The notes: generated from the sequence alone by a model not told the origin. Positions 17,901 through 25,335 are shown, counted from the first letter of the stretch. The stretch: 64,000 bases of DNA from an uncultured Sunxiuqinia sp. (GCF_963678245.1 NZ_OY782767.1:372001-436000); one strand, 5' to 3'. Program-made: numbers and translations.

Positions 17901-18034
17901 GCGTAATGACCGGCAAAAAACTGGTGAATTAAAGCGTCGTACGTATTTTCCAATGTGAAAAACAGGATCGACCCGTGAAATACCAAACCAATGAGTAAAG
18001 CCGCAATAAGATATTTATTGGATTTTTCAGGCAT
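14942..18034 (-). CDS. Large multi-TM membrane protein (GT-C/PTPS-related-like) with periplasmic tail
   Basis: 1,030 residues from the ATG at 18034 (MPEKSNKYLIAALLIGLVFH). A longer frame reaches 18088 but adds a non-conserved leader. Residues 10-440 hold about ten to twelve hydrophobic helices and resemble the 'membrane protein, 6-pyruvoyl-tetrahydropterin synthase-related' or GT-C-like group. Early HQFFAGHYAQHWFESWSY and MGYPPLVHQ segments are typical. A further TM pair lies near 545 and 620. The C-terminal 390 residues contain an NTF2-like domain (VVKSYYDALDFKEFKRAHSY) and beta-rich FxLYD-like segments (AIVGEVQNVDHVPADVVLKA). Polymerase or lipid-linked sugar transferase activity is possible but unproven. 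Confidence 0.7.
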   Translation of the reverse strand: MPEKSNKYLIAALLIGLVFHGSILFFTLENTYDALIHQFFAGHYAQHWFESWSYKWYTGFTVMGYPPLVHQIIALFSLIGGLKFGLFAVGYISIVLFITGVFRFSLVITGSRTIAGYGAIVASLSSFFVETLHIFGQLPSIVGISILMHALPEIYLWIKKGKLIYLVRSISLIAVTVTSHHVTPIFGMVFFIFPLIGMVIMDVSRERVNSMKEVTLRIFIQSFFKLLKRIIVFGGFALVVIVVCIFPYWVNSKANPITQVPIPHGSRDNFLEVTSSGLVFFLIPWGILLLFLPYIFYRYYSKRYLFFGLSISLLTLLGSGGTTPLPRKLLGDTAFNILTLDRFTLWASIMSLPMFGEFAYRFVEGDLKVALQQRFGAIYHRMLGGFIAALFLFTCAFTVSLGYFRPMQPQKIDMLPITNFLSQDQHDHWRYLTLGFGDQMAWLSAQTSALTVDGNYHSARRLPELTTRAVERLENSKFRGVEGIGSLQQFLTVPDKFNLKYIFANDKFYDPLLYFCGWQRLQTLENGIMVWEKLNVPPLSKILPKEDVPVVLKLMWGIIPILTVILAFIFNVQMIWHQALKIKIKHHHPDFQNFKLPYQRFSIRLITINHIWAFFIFGCILYGTYLLYIQNTAQISVKNVVKSYYDALDFKEFKRAHSYIDPASGKTMAQYMLEVSVSDGILSSYAKLNAIEVNVVQQNDTAAKVEAVTHWVTPLENVKKVNHHEIIKKQGKWFIKPSTLDTDIPPNQLFSDNITDFYNHGRRRITTQQTYHEDVLKQPVLEILSASLVKKGSRYAIVGEVQNVDHVPADVVLKATLYDAQNNELATYNAKDVIKHKLMPKEISSFRIDFEAIAWLKQGESVPETFDPEQFTPVEFEEKPVNFDLQCAGNVATTDLYKKVALSDLEISENHLTGTLFNYGTQEVTIPQLLVSYFDETKQLRWVDKMYLADGIRVQRKQFFNYSIQDIEEIEIIRSSLENCYVNGLPNKSIAEKIIPNRNWEQHQKDFQVIPGDETRFVNIQINNYIGNLF

Positions 18035-18109
18035 CAAGTAAAGTTCATTCTTTTTTATAAATATAAAAATAACTAGGCAAACGTCCACTTCTTTAATCTA
18101 AAGATAAAT

Positions 18110-18148
18110 GCCATTCGTCGAACCTTATGAAACTACTGATCTAAAAAA
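18110..18148 (+). promoter_or_regulatory. Candidate LytTR operator upstream of receiver-GT2 gene
   Basis: GCCATTCGTCGAACCTT at 18110-18126 shares 14 of 17 bases with the site at 704-720, including an identical run CCATTCGTCGA. A weaker repeat (ACTACTGATCTAAAAAA) begins 22 bases later at 18132. The site is about 103 bases before the receiver-GT2 start codon, a distance like those of the other candidate sites. It also lies between two divergent polysaccharide genes. Confidence 0.45.
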
Positions 18149-18228
18149 CAACTTAGCGCATTCAAAATCAATATACTTTCGAATTAGAATTAAAAAATAA
18201 ACGCAAACACAAACAAACATCAAACATC

Positions 18229-19416
18229 ATGAAAGTATTAGCAATTGACGATCAACAACTGGTATTATTACCACTAGAAAGAAGATTAAAAGAATTAGGA
18301 TACGAAGTAAGAACAGCTCGATCAGTGAAAGAAGGAATAGAGGCTTTTGGTGATTTTGGACCGAACCTGGTAATCGTTGATATGAATATTCCTGACGTAT
18401 CAGGAATTGAAATGGTGAAATTTATTCGTTTGGAAGTTCAATCAACGATTCCGGTAATGGTTCTTTCAGGAATCACTGACGACAAATTAATCGTAGAATG
18501 CTACGAACTCGGAATTGACGACTACATGAAAAAGCCGTTGAGCTTAGACGAAGTGAGTGCTCGGGTGAAAAGATTAATTGGCCCGGGAAAAGCACCGGCA
18601 ACGAAAGTTTCTTCAGCAAATACCATTATTCAGAAACGATGTGTAGGAGTAGTTATCCCTTGTTATAATGAAGAAAAAAGATTGTTAAGCAAAGAATTTA
18701 CAGATTTTGTAGATCGCCATTCGGGTTATCACCTTTGCTTTGTAAACGATGGAAGCCGCGATAATACGCTGGAAGTTTTACACGAATTGAAAAAAGGCCG
18801 TGAAGATTATGTGACTGTTTATAATTGCGAAAAGAACGGTGGAAAAGCGGAAGCAGTGCGCCTGGGAATGTTACACATGGCAAATTACTCAGACTTGGAT
18901 TACATTGGCTTTTTGGATGCCGATTTGTCGACTGACTTGTCAGACTTTGATGACTTAACAAAAACCATTGAAACTTCAAATTTTAAAATTGTCAGTGGTT
19001 CCAGAATCAGCCGCATGGGAGCGAACATCACAAAAGAGTCGGCTCGTAAAATTATCAGCCTCACGATTAATTTCATCATCCGGAAAATTCTGGGCATGGA
19101 CTTTAAAGATACGCAGTGCGGAGCTAAAATTATGGATAAAGAAATTATACCGATTGCATTTAACCGCAAGTTTTTAACCCGTTGGTTATTCGATGTCGAA
19201 ATTTTTATGCGAATGAGAATACACTACGGTAGCACCAAAGCGCAAAATTACATCTGTGAGCAACCATTGAAGCGCTGGATCCATGCTGACGGATCGAAAC
19301 TATCGATGAAAGACTCCATTAAAATTGTTTTTCAGCTTGCGCAAATTGGCTGGAACTATCGTATAAAAAAAAATAACAACACGCCAATGTTGATGATAGC
19401 GAATACCCTTAGTTGA
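18229..19416 (+). CDS. Response-regulator receiver fused to GT2 glycosyltransferase
   Basis: 395 residues. Residues 1-118 are a complete receiver domain: D7-D8, phospho-acceptor D51 (LVIVDMNIPD), S80 (MVLSG) and K102 (MKKPLS). After a short linker, residues 137-375 are a GT-A glycosyltransferase of the dolichyl-phosphate-sugar-synthase-like GT2 type: VVIPCYNEE at 141-149, NDGS at 173-176, a GGKAEAVRLG motif and DAD at 230-232. No clear membrane segment follows. All key residues of both halves are present, so phosphorylation could control sugar transfer directly. Receivers are normally joined to DNA-binding, cyclic-di-GMP or kinase outputs, so this pairing is unusual. It is encoded alone, divergent from the large membrane-protein gene. 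Confidence 0.92.
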   Translation: MKVLAIDDQQLVLLPLERRLKELGYEVRTARSVKEGIEAFGDFGPNLVIVDMNIPDVSGIEMVKFIRLEVQSTIPVMVLSGITDDKLIVECYELGIDDYMKKPLSLDEVSARVKRLIGPGKAPATKVSSANTIIQKRCVGVVIPCYNEEKRLLSKEFTDFVDRHSGYHLCFVNDGSRDNTLEVLHELKKGREDYVTVYNCEKNGGKAEAVRLGMLHMANYSDLDYIGFLDADLSTDLSDFDDLTKTIETSNFKIVSGSRISRMGANITKESARKIISLTINFIIRKILGMDFKDTQCGAKIMDKEIIPIAFNRKFLTRWLFDVEIFMRMRIHYGSTKAQNYICEQPLKRWIHADGSKLSMKDSIKIVFQLAQIGWNYRIKKNNNTPMLMIANTLS

Positions 19417-19603
19417 CTGATTGTACAGATTGTATTGTGACTTGGAGTGAATGAAAGAGAAATAAAAAGAATAGATGAAGACCAGTTTGGATACAGTGTG
19501 TTTCGAGAAAAGGTTTGTTATGATGTTTGGGTTACTGTAACCAAATAGGTGATGAGAGAGGGAGGGGCCTGTTGTCCAGGTCTATAGGTTTAGTTAGTGT
19601 GAG

Positions 19604-19630
19604 CCTCGCCAGAAATGGCGAGGTTTTTTT
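19604..19630 (+). terminator. Rho-independent terminator
   Basis: A perfect 8-bp stem (CCTCGCCA/TGGCGAGG) closed by a GAAA tetraloop is followed by seven T. It lies 188 bases after the receiver-GT2 stop, so the transcript either has a long 3' UTR or an independent small RNA ends here. Confidence 0.85.
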
Positions 19631-20313
19631 GCTTTTAGCAAATCTAAGTTTACATTTTCTTATCTTCTAATAATTAATAGAAAGAACGAAAGAGTGCTCG
19701 CATTTACAACTATTGTTTTGGATGCTGCTCTAACTAATTCCGAATAAGTGATGGTCAATCCTAATCACTACGGACCGCCCTCTTACTTCATCAAGCAAAC
19801 ACCAAACAAGTAGAAGTTTAAATGTAAGGCTTTTGAAATGACATGATACAAAGGAAAGAATGGACAAATCAAATTCTTCCGTAGAGCAGTCAACTTGCCG
19901 AAGGGAGCGTTCAAACTGCCGATGGAGGGGGAAAACCTGCCGCGGGGCTTATAAAAACAAGGGGTTCAGAAAATACTATTTGTAATTCAAACATGGTATA
20001 GTATATTGTTCCGGTTTCCTAATTGGTCGGGTTGTAACTATCTTCAAAGCTTCTTAAAAAGGGAAGGTGTGAATCATAAACCAGAAGAAAAAGACACGAT
20101 GATAAAAGTAAGTGAGAATTTGATCAGGGACAATTAATTGTTTGCTATGTATAGTAACCTCATTAACCTTCTTTTTCGAGGTTATTTCTCATTTGCAAAA
20201 ACTCATCAAAGCCTTTTCTGAAAAATCTTCTTGGTGTAAGGATAAACCATACAATTGGTATTGTGTTAATTGATGAAATATTGTGCAATAGTAGTTAATC
20301 AGAAGTAAAGCCT
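19631..20313. other. Geneless stretch
   Basis: No convincing gene is seen. It holds the 21-base triple repeat at 19892-19954 and a weak 7-bp inverted repeat (TAACCTC/GAGGTTA, 20155-20184). Short frames such as one reading AVNLPKGAFKLPMEGENLPR across the triple repeat have no start or context that would support a gene. Confidence 0.5.
19892..19954 (+). repeat. Three imperfect 21-base tandem units
   Basis: Units start at 19892, 19913 and 19934, exactly 21 bases apart, each with an AA-C-[TC]TGCCG core (AACTTGCCGAAGGG, AAACTGCCGATGGA, AACCTGCCGCGGGG). The G+C content is clearly higher than that of the surrounding DNA. It is either a fragment of a repeat-bearing coding sequence or a dispersed repeat of the genome. 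Confidence 0.55.
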
Positions 20314-21234
20314 ATGAAAAATAATAAAATCTACATCATTGGTTCAGGAGCAATTGGAAAGGCGTTGGCTGTTTTTCTACAACATGAAAAAAAGAATGTT
20401 GTTCTGGTCAGGGGAAGTGTGGATAACCTACCTGATGAAGAAACCCTGATAACAGTAACAAATCAGGATCATCAGAAATTTCAGCAGAAAATAACGACTA
20501 CTACCTTTAGTAATTTGACCGATATTAATGGTGTTGTATTGATTGCGACCAAAACATTTGCCAATGCTAAACTAGCCCAAATACTAAACGATAAAAAAGG
20601 CAGTTTTTCAATTATCTTGCTTCAAAATGGTCTTAACATAGAACGCCCTTTTGCCTCTTTTGAAGAGGTATATCGCTGTGTCCTGTTTTCAACAAGCCAG
20701 ATCCAAAGCGAAAATGAGATTGCATTTAAAACGGTTGCGGCTTCTCCAATCGGAAAAATACAGCAACATAATTCTAATCAGGATGAGCTAATAGACCATA
20801 TTGATACACCTTATTTTAGCTTTGAAAGTGTTCCCGATATTTCGAAGCACGTTTGGATTAAAGTGGTCATAAATTGTGCCTTCAATTCGATTTGTCCACT
20901 ACTTGAAATTGATAACGGGATTTTTTATAGAAATTCAGAAGCCGTAAAACTGGCGAGCATCATCATCGGAGAATGTGTAGCTTTGGCCGGTAAATATGAA
21001 GTTGAACTCGACCAAAAAGAGATTGAAGGTAAATTGGTGCTGATAAGCAGGCGGTCAGATGGGCAGCTTATTTCTACTTATGAGGATATTCGAAATAAAA
21101 GGAGAACAGAAATAGAAAGTTTAAACCTTGAGATTTCGAGGCTTGCCAATGAAATCGGAATGCCTGAACTGGTAACGAATACCAGGCTATTAGGTGAAAT
21201 GATTGGTTTGAAGTCCCAAATTAAAGTTGACTAA
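20314..21234 (+). CDS. Ketopantoate reductase-like oxidoreductase (PanE/ApbA family)
   Basis: 306 residues. The N-terminal Rossmann motif is IIGSGAIGKALAVFLQ (NADPH site). A central substrate-binding stretch reads LIATKTFANAKLAQIL. The C-terminal helical domain includes WIKVVINCAFNSICPLLEIDNG, where the Lys and Asn are the usual PanE active-site positions. The family reduces 2-dehydropantoate to pantoate for coenzyme A, but many paralogues act on other 2-keto acids. Because this copy is next to a HAD phosphatase and not to panB or panC, I do not assign the symbol. The HAD gene follows 63 bases later on the same strand, so they may be co-transcribed. Confidence 0.85.
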   Translation: MKNNKIYIIGSGAIGKALAVFLQHEKKNVVLVRGSVDNLPDEETLITVTNQDHQKFQQKITTTTFSNLTDINGVVLIATKTFANAKLAQILNDKKGSFSIILLQNGLNIERPFASFEEVYRCVLFSTSQIQSENEIAFKTVAASPIGKIQQHNSNQDELIDHIDTPYFSFESVPDISKHVWIKVVINCAFNSICPLLEIDNGIFYRNSEAVKLASIIIGECVALAGKYEVELDQKEIEGKLVLISRRSDGQLISTYEDIRNKRRTEIESLNLEISRLANEIGMPELVTNTRLLGEMIGLKSQIKVD

Positions 21235-21297
21235 AACCTTGCCGTTTATCTGGCTGAAAAAGAATAATAATGACTTATAAATTTTCAACAACAGAAT

Positions 21298-21963
21298 ATG
21301 ATTCAAAAAACAGGGAATGAGATAAAAGCCATTATATTCGATATGGATGGGGTGATCATTGATTCCTGCAACTTATGGAAGCAGGCTGAATATGAAGTTT
21401 TTTCGTCAGTGGGTGTGAAATTGTCGGATGAACTGTGTAAAGTTACAGAAAACATGACCACAAGCGAAGTAACCCGGTTCTGGTTTGAGAGGAGCCCCTG
21501 GCAAGGCAAATCGTTAGCTGAAATCGAAAAAGCTGTTATAAAACGTGTAGCCGGCTTGGTTGAAGAGGAGGGAAAAGCCATTGATGGAATCGGGGAATTG
21601 ATAAGAGAACTAAAATTAAAAGGATATAAAATCGGCTTAGCAACAAATTCGCCATCGGCACTGATTCCGGTTGTGTTGGAAAAACTGGCACTGAAACATT
21701 ATTTCGATGCGGTTTCTTCGGCGGAGCATGAACCGGAGGGCAAACCGGATCCGTCGGTCTATCTCAGCGTCATTAAGAAGCTGGGGATGAAGCCTGGGAA
21801 CTGTGTCGCCGTTGAAGACTCTTTATCCGGCTTGCTGGCAGCCAAAAAGGCCGGAATGAAAACGATCGCCCTTACAAAAGATAATACTGATTTCCGGGAT
21901 CGAGCAATCATCGATTATGCAATCACTTGTTATCAAGAATTTGACTTTTCGCTGTTGATTTAG
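21298..21963 (+). CDS. HAD-superfamily phosphatase (beta-phosphoglucomutase-like)
   Basis: 221 residues. HAD motif I is FDMDGVIIDS (nucleophile D15, acid D17), motif II is LATNSPS, the motif III lysine is in the GKPDPSVY region, and motif IV is VAVEDSLSG. The helical cap following motif I and the overall length match the hexitol/sugar-phosphatase and beta-phosphoglucomutase group (YniC/HxpB-like). The probable substrate is a phosphorylated sugar or polyol, but specificity in this family is broad and cannot be assigned by eye. It follows the PanE-like gene and ends just before the IS3 element. Confidence 0.88.
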   Translation: MIQKTGNEIKAIIFDMDGVIIDSCNLWKQAEYEVFSSVGVKLSDELCKVTENMTTSEVTRFWFERSPWQGKSLAEIEKAVIKRVAGLVEEEGKAIDGIGELIRELKLKGYKIGLATNSPSALIPVVLEKLALKHYFDAVSSAEHEPEGKPDPSVYLSVIKKLGMKPGNCVAVEDSLSGLLAAKKAGMKTIALTKDNTDFRDRAIIDYAITCYQEFDFSLLI

Positions 21964-22077
21964 ATAAAAATCAATCCAGCTTGGTATTTCGGTTTCATCG
22001 TGCCACAATAAATGACAGGGTAGGCTTGGAGTTGCTACTTTTACTCGGACACAAATTTTAAGACTATTTGTTGGTAA

Positions 22078-22389
22078 CCAAATATCTTAGAGAAAAAAAA
22101 ACGTGTTTACAGTAAAGAATTTAAAGAACAAGCGGTACGTTTAAGTCATCAGCGAGAAAATATAAAAGAGTTAGCAGATGAACTAGGAATTAAAGTTGAG
22201 CGACTGTATAAGTGGCGTAAATGGGCAAACTCCAGTCCCGCGACAGAAGTAAAAGCAAGCTTACCTGAAGAATCAATTGAGGTTAAGAAATTGCGTAAGG
22301 CTCTTCGGGAAAAAGAATTGGAACTTGAAATCTTAAAAAAGGCCGTTCACATCTTTTCCAGTAGCGATGGGAAATCTACCAATTTATAG
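22078..22389 (+). pseudogene. IS3 orfA (helix-turn-helix transposase subunit), start lost
   Basis: About 100 codons read EKKKRVYSKEFKEQAVRLSH, then the HTH (IKELADELGIKVERLYKWRKW) and a leucine-zipper-like tail (LRKALREKELELEILKKAV). No ATG, GTG or TTG suits the expected start; the frame opens after a stop at 22075-22077, so the start seems to be lost. An A AAA AAG slippery heptamer is present in the zipper (at about 22334), as in active IS3 elements. The -1 frame meets a stop soon after it, so programmed fusion with orfB would fail here. Confidence 0.75.
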
Positions 22390-22421
22390 CGGGGTATTGA
22401 CATTTATATTCCATCGAAAGG

Positions 22422-23254
22422 ATGTGTAGGGTTTTAAACGTAAGTAGGAGTAGTTATTACCGGTGGTTTAGCCGAGGTCCTTCTAAGCGAGCTGTGGAGC
22501 GTAGTTTGTTTGCAGATTTAATTAAGAAGGAATTTGATGCAAGTCATGCTACTTATGGATCTACCCGCATTACAGAGCGGTTGAAACGCAAACACTATAA
22601 AATCTCAAGACGCAGGGTCGCCAAAGTCATGAGAGAAAATGGGTTGGTCAGTAAATACAAAAAGAAGTTTAAAGTCACTACCGACAGTACTCATAATTGT
22701 CCGGTATGTAGAAATTTATTGGACCGCAACTTTAGATCAAATAGATTAAACCAAGCCTGGGTATCAGATATTACCTATATCAAAACTCAAAAAGGATGGT
22801 TGTATTTAACCACTATCATGGATTTATACGATAGGCAAATCACCGGATGGTCATTAAGTACAAGTTTATATACTCAGAAAACTATCATTCCGGCCTGGAG
22901 AATGGCTATAGGGAAAAGAAAAATGACACAATCGGTACTTTTCCATTCTGATAGGGGGATACAATATGCTTCCAGGGAATTTAGAAAGCTATTAAAGACC
23001 AATTCTTTCATCTCTCAATCGATGAGTAGGAAAGCCAGTTGCTGAGATAACGCTGTAGTAGAATCCTTCTTCAAAACCTTGAAAACAGAATTAATATATG
23101 GCAATAAGTTCGAATCTATTGAGATACTAAATCAAAAGTCTTTGAATGGATAGAAATATGGTATAACAAAAAGCGGTTGCATTCTTCATTGGGATGCAAA
23201 ACTCCTTATGAGATGGAACAGGAATTTTATCAGAAAATTAACAATGCGGCATAG
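22422..23254 (+). pseudogene. IS3 orfB (DDE transposase), broken
   Basis: The frame from 22422 reads a typical orfB (HTH_21 segment with VSRSSYYRW, then the rve core). It has the first catalytic Asp (WVSDITYIKT) and the second (FHSDRGIQYAS). It stops at 23043-23045, where a conserved Trp codon appears to have become TGA. Downstream the frame continues with DNAVVESFFKTLKTELIYG, which holds the catalytic Glu. It then shifts by one base near 23130 before [20 protein letters not shown] and the natural end at 23254. Another TGA just upstream of 22422 (about 22398-22400) interrupts the expected join to orfA. Confidence 0.85.
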
Positions 23255-23292
23255 TCTTTTAAAAAATTGTCCGACTTTTTGTTGCAAGTCCA

Positions 23293-23606
23293 AAAACGAG
23301 GGAATCCAATACCTAGAACAAGATTTTGGATAAACGACGACTTTGATATCTTTTACTTAATCGATAACTAGTACTTCTAATCTCACTGGGGTTAGTTCCC
23401 CGCTGCTTGCAGCGAAAAGTAACATTATTAATCGATCATGATACCCCGTCTGCTTGCAGCGGGGAGATTCATTTGTTGTATATGTCAATAAGCATGTAAC
23501 GAATGTCCCATTTTGGATTTAGTAATAATTATAGCTTTTATATTTAATTCAAATAGTTGGCTGGTTTCATTATATTTTGTTTTTTTACAAATCCTAAAGA
23601 ATTGAG
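23293..23606. other. Intergenic stretch with REP-like doublet
   Basis: No gene is seen between the IS3 right end and the ECF sigma gene. The only structured part is the hairpin doublet at 23390-23470. The last 130 bases are A+T-rich and presumably hold the sigma gene promoter, but I could not pick out a convincing -33/-7 pair. Confidence 0.5.
23390..23470. repeat. REP-like hairpin doublet
   Basis: Two copies of a CCCCG-TGCTTGCAGCG palindrome lie 46 bases apart. The first (23398-23414) is CCCCGCTGCTTGCAGCG, with its closing G run altered to AAAA. The second (23444-23464) is CCCCGTCTGCTTGCAGCGGGG, which folds into a full hairpin. Paired G+C-rich palindromes in A+T-rich intergenic DNA are typical of REP/BIME elements moved by RAYT (TnpA-REP) transposases. 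No RAYT gene is in the window. Confidence 0.6.
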
Positions 23607-24221
23607 TTGGAAACAAATCAGAACATTAAAAAACTACTAAAAAAAATCTCCTTTGAAGAAGATGAACGTTCTTTTAAACATCTGTTTGATTTATTTGCCG
23701 GGCGTCTGTACCAGTTTTCATTTTCTTTTGTAAAAAGCAAATCGGTGGCAGAAGAAGTTGTATCCGATGTGTTTTTAAAGGTCTGGATCAATCGATCGGA
23801 GCTAGTGAATATTCAAAATATCAAAGCATATCTTTTTAAATCGACTTACAACACCTCACTCAATTATCTCGATGAAATGAAAAGGAAAAATGCAGTTTCA
23901 TTGGACGACTTGGAGGTTGATTTGGGAGTTGACCTCATTTGCCCCGAAACTGAATTGATCAACAAAGAATTAAAATCTATTATTGAACAATCGATCGAAG
24001 ATTTACCTCCCCGTTGTAAAATGATATATAAACTGGCTAAGGTAGAGCAAATGAAATATAGGGATATAGGTGAGTTGCTCGATATTTCTGTAAAAACCAT
24101 TAACCACCAGTTGTCAATTGCGCTCAAAAAAATTGGAGAGACAATAAAAAGTTACCTTAATGAAAAAGGAGATAGTTCTGGTTTTATGGTACTTTTCCAA
24201 CTGTTCTTACTTCCAGATTAA
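23607..24221 (+). CDS. ECF RNA polymerase sigma factor (SusCD-linked)
   Basis: 204 residues. Region 2 is at about 20-90 (FKHLFDLFAGRLYQFSFSFV, VVSDVFLKVW) and region 4 at about 135-190 (LPPRCKMIYKLAKVEQMKYR, then ISVKTINHQLSIALKKI). The open frame has no ATG before residue 90; TTG at 23607 is the best start and gives a normal N-terminus. In Bacteroidota such sigma factors are held by a FecR-type anti-sigma and released when the partner SusC binds substrate. The FecR gene follows 80 bases later and the STN-bearing SusC gene comes after that, so this is a complete trans-envelope switch for the first utilisation locus. Confidence 0.9.
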   Translation: METNQNIKKLLKKISFEEDERSFKHLFDLFAGRLYQFSFSFVKSKSVAEEVVSDVFLKVWINRSELVNIQNIKAYLFKSTYNTSLNYLDEMKRKNAVSLDDLEVDLGVDLICPETELINKELKSIIEQSIEDLPPRCKMIYKLAKVEQMKYRDIGELLDISVKTINHQLSIALKKIGETIKSYLNEKGDSSGFMVLFQLFLLPD

Positions 24222-24301
24222 AAAAAAAAATCAATTTTTTCAGTTTACCTTTAGGACATTCAATAAAATCTTCTGTCATAGGAGATATAAGAACATTCTG
24301 A

Positions 24302-25303
24302 ATGGACAAGGAAAAGGTTTGGGAAAATATAGCTAACAAGGTTGCTGGGGAAGTAAATGAAACTGATGAACAAGTGTTTCAGGAATGGATAGCCAGCGAT
24401 CCTGTAAATAAAAAGGTTTTCGACCGCCTGTTACAAGTCTGGCAATACAATCCCAAACAAATTCACGATAATTCAGCCATTTACCGGAAATATCTTCAAC
24501 GGAAACATCAGTTTGGTAAACAAAAAATAGTAACTCCTTTTGTTTACTACGCTTTGCGCATATCAGCGATATTCTTTTTTCTAATTACAACTACTTTTGT
24601 CATTCAAGCCATTTTAACATCCTTAAACAAAGAAATTGTATATCAGGAGATAGCCGTCCCAAAAGGGAGTCGTTCGCATTTTAATTTGCCCGATGGAACT
24701 AAAGTTTGGTTATCAAATAATTCGAGCATACGATACCCTTCTGAATTTAGAGGAGATTTCCGAGAACTTGAAATGGAAGGGGAAGCCTATTTTGATGTAA
24801 AACACAATAGCAAAAAACCTTTCATTGTTAATATAGGCAACAACAGAATTAAAGTATTGGGTACCCAATTTTCTGTAACAGCTTACCCCGATGATAATAT
24901 TGTACGTGCCGATCTGGTAAAAGGAAGTATTCAATTTGATATAGCAAATAGTAAAAATGGTTTTAACTCTTATATCATAAAACCATCGCATAGTCTAGTT
25001 TTAGATAGATCATCCGGGAAGCTTTATGAATCAATGGTCCCGGATGGCTTTTATGATTATTGGCAGGAAGGAATTTATCAATTTAGAAATGAACCGTTGG
25101 AAGATTTGGCTGTGAAAATAGACAGGATTTACAATACGCAGATAGTATTCGAAAATGAAACCCTTAAAACAAAACGGTTTAGCGGAACAATAAGCATCAA
25201 TGACAACATCTTTACTTTTATTGAAGCGATAAAAAGCACTTCAGTAGAACCAATAATCTATCATTACGAAAAAAACAAACTGTATATAAACTTTAAAGAA
25301 TAA
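24302..25303 (+). CDS. FecR-family anti-sigma factor
   Basis: 333 residues. Residues 1-70 are the cytoplasmic sigma-binding part (WENIANKVAGEVNETDEQVF). One membrane segment covers about 80-102 (YYALRISAIFFFLITTTFVI). The periplasmic FecR domain covers about 120-215 (VPKGSRSHFNLPDGTKVWLS, then LEMEGEAYFDVKHNSKKPF), and a C-terminal DUF4974-like domain covers about 255-330 (NEPLEDLAVKIDRIYNTQIV). It should hold the sigma factor encoded upstream and receive the signal from the STN domain of the SusC protein at 25449. Confidence 0.92.
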   Translation: MDKEKVWENIANKVAGEVNETDEQVFQEWIASDPVNKKVFDRLLQVWQYNPKQIHDNSAIYRKYLQRKHQFGKQKIVTPFVYYALRISAIFFFLITTTFVIQAILTSLNKEIVYQEIAVPKGSRSHFNLPDGTKVWLSNNSSIRYPSEFRGDFRELEMEGEAYFDVKHNSKKPFIVNIGNNRIKVLGTQFSVTAYPDDNIVRADLVKGSIQFDIANSKNGFNSYIIKPSHSLVLDRSSGKLYESMVPDGFYDYWQEGIYQFRNEPLEDLAVKIDRIYNTQIVFENETLKTKRFSGTISINDNIFTFIEAIKSTSVEPIIYHYEKNKLYINFKE

Positions 25304-25335
25304 ACTTGCCTATGGAATAGCTTATGAACTAAAAA

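Larger units (their letters stand above)
22027..23292 (+). mobile_element. Degenerate IS3-family insertion sequence
   Basis: 1,266 bp. The ends are imperfect inverted repeats of about 40 bases: the left starts TGGAGTTGCTACTTTTACTC, and the complement of the right starts TGGACTTGCAACAAAAAGTC. Both end in TG/CA as IS3 elements do. Two overlapping reading frames, orfA and orfB in the -1 frame, lie between them. No short target duplication is obvious (flanks ...GGCT and AAAA...). Stops and a frameshift in orfB mean it cannot move on its own. Confidence 0.88.

Noticed and set aside
20155-20184. Inverted repeat TAACCTC/GAGGTTA considered as a terminator
   Set aside because: The stem has only 7 bp, the loop is 16 bases and no T run follows.
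23545-23582. Promoter for the first ECF sigma gene
   Set aside because: TTG and TATATTTTG are present but only 11 bases apart, which does not fit the Bacteroidota -33/-7 spacing.
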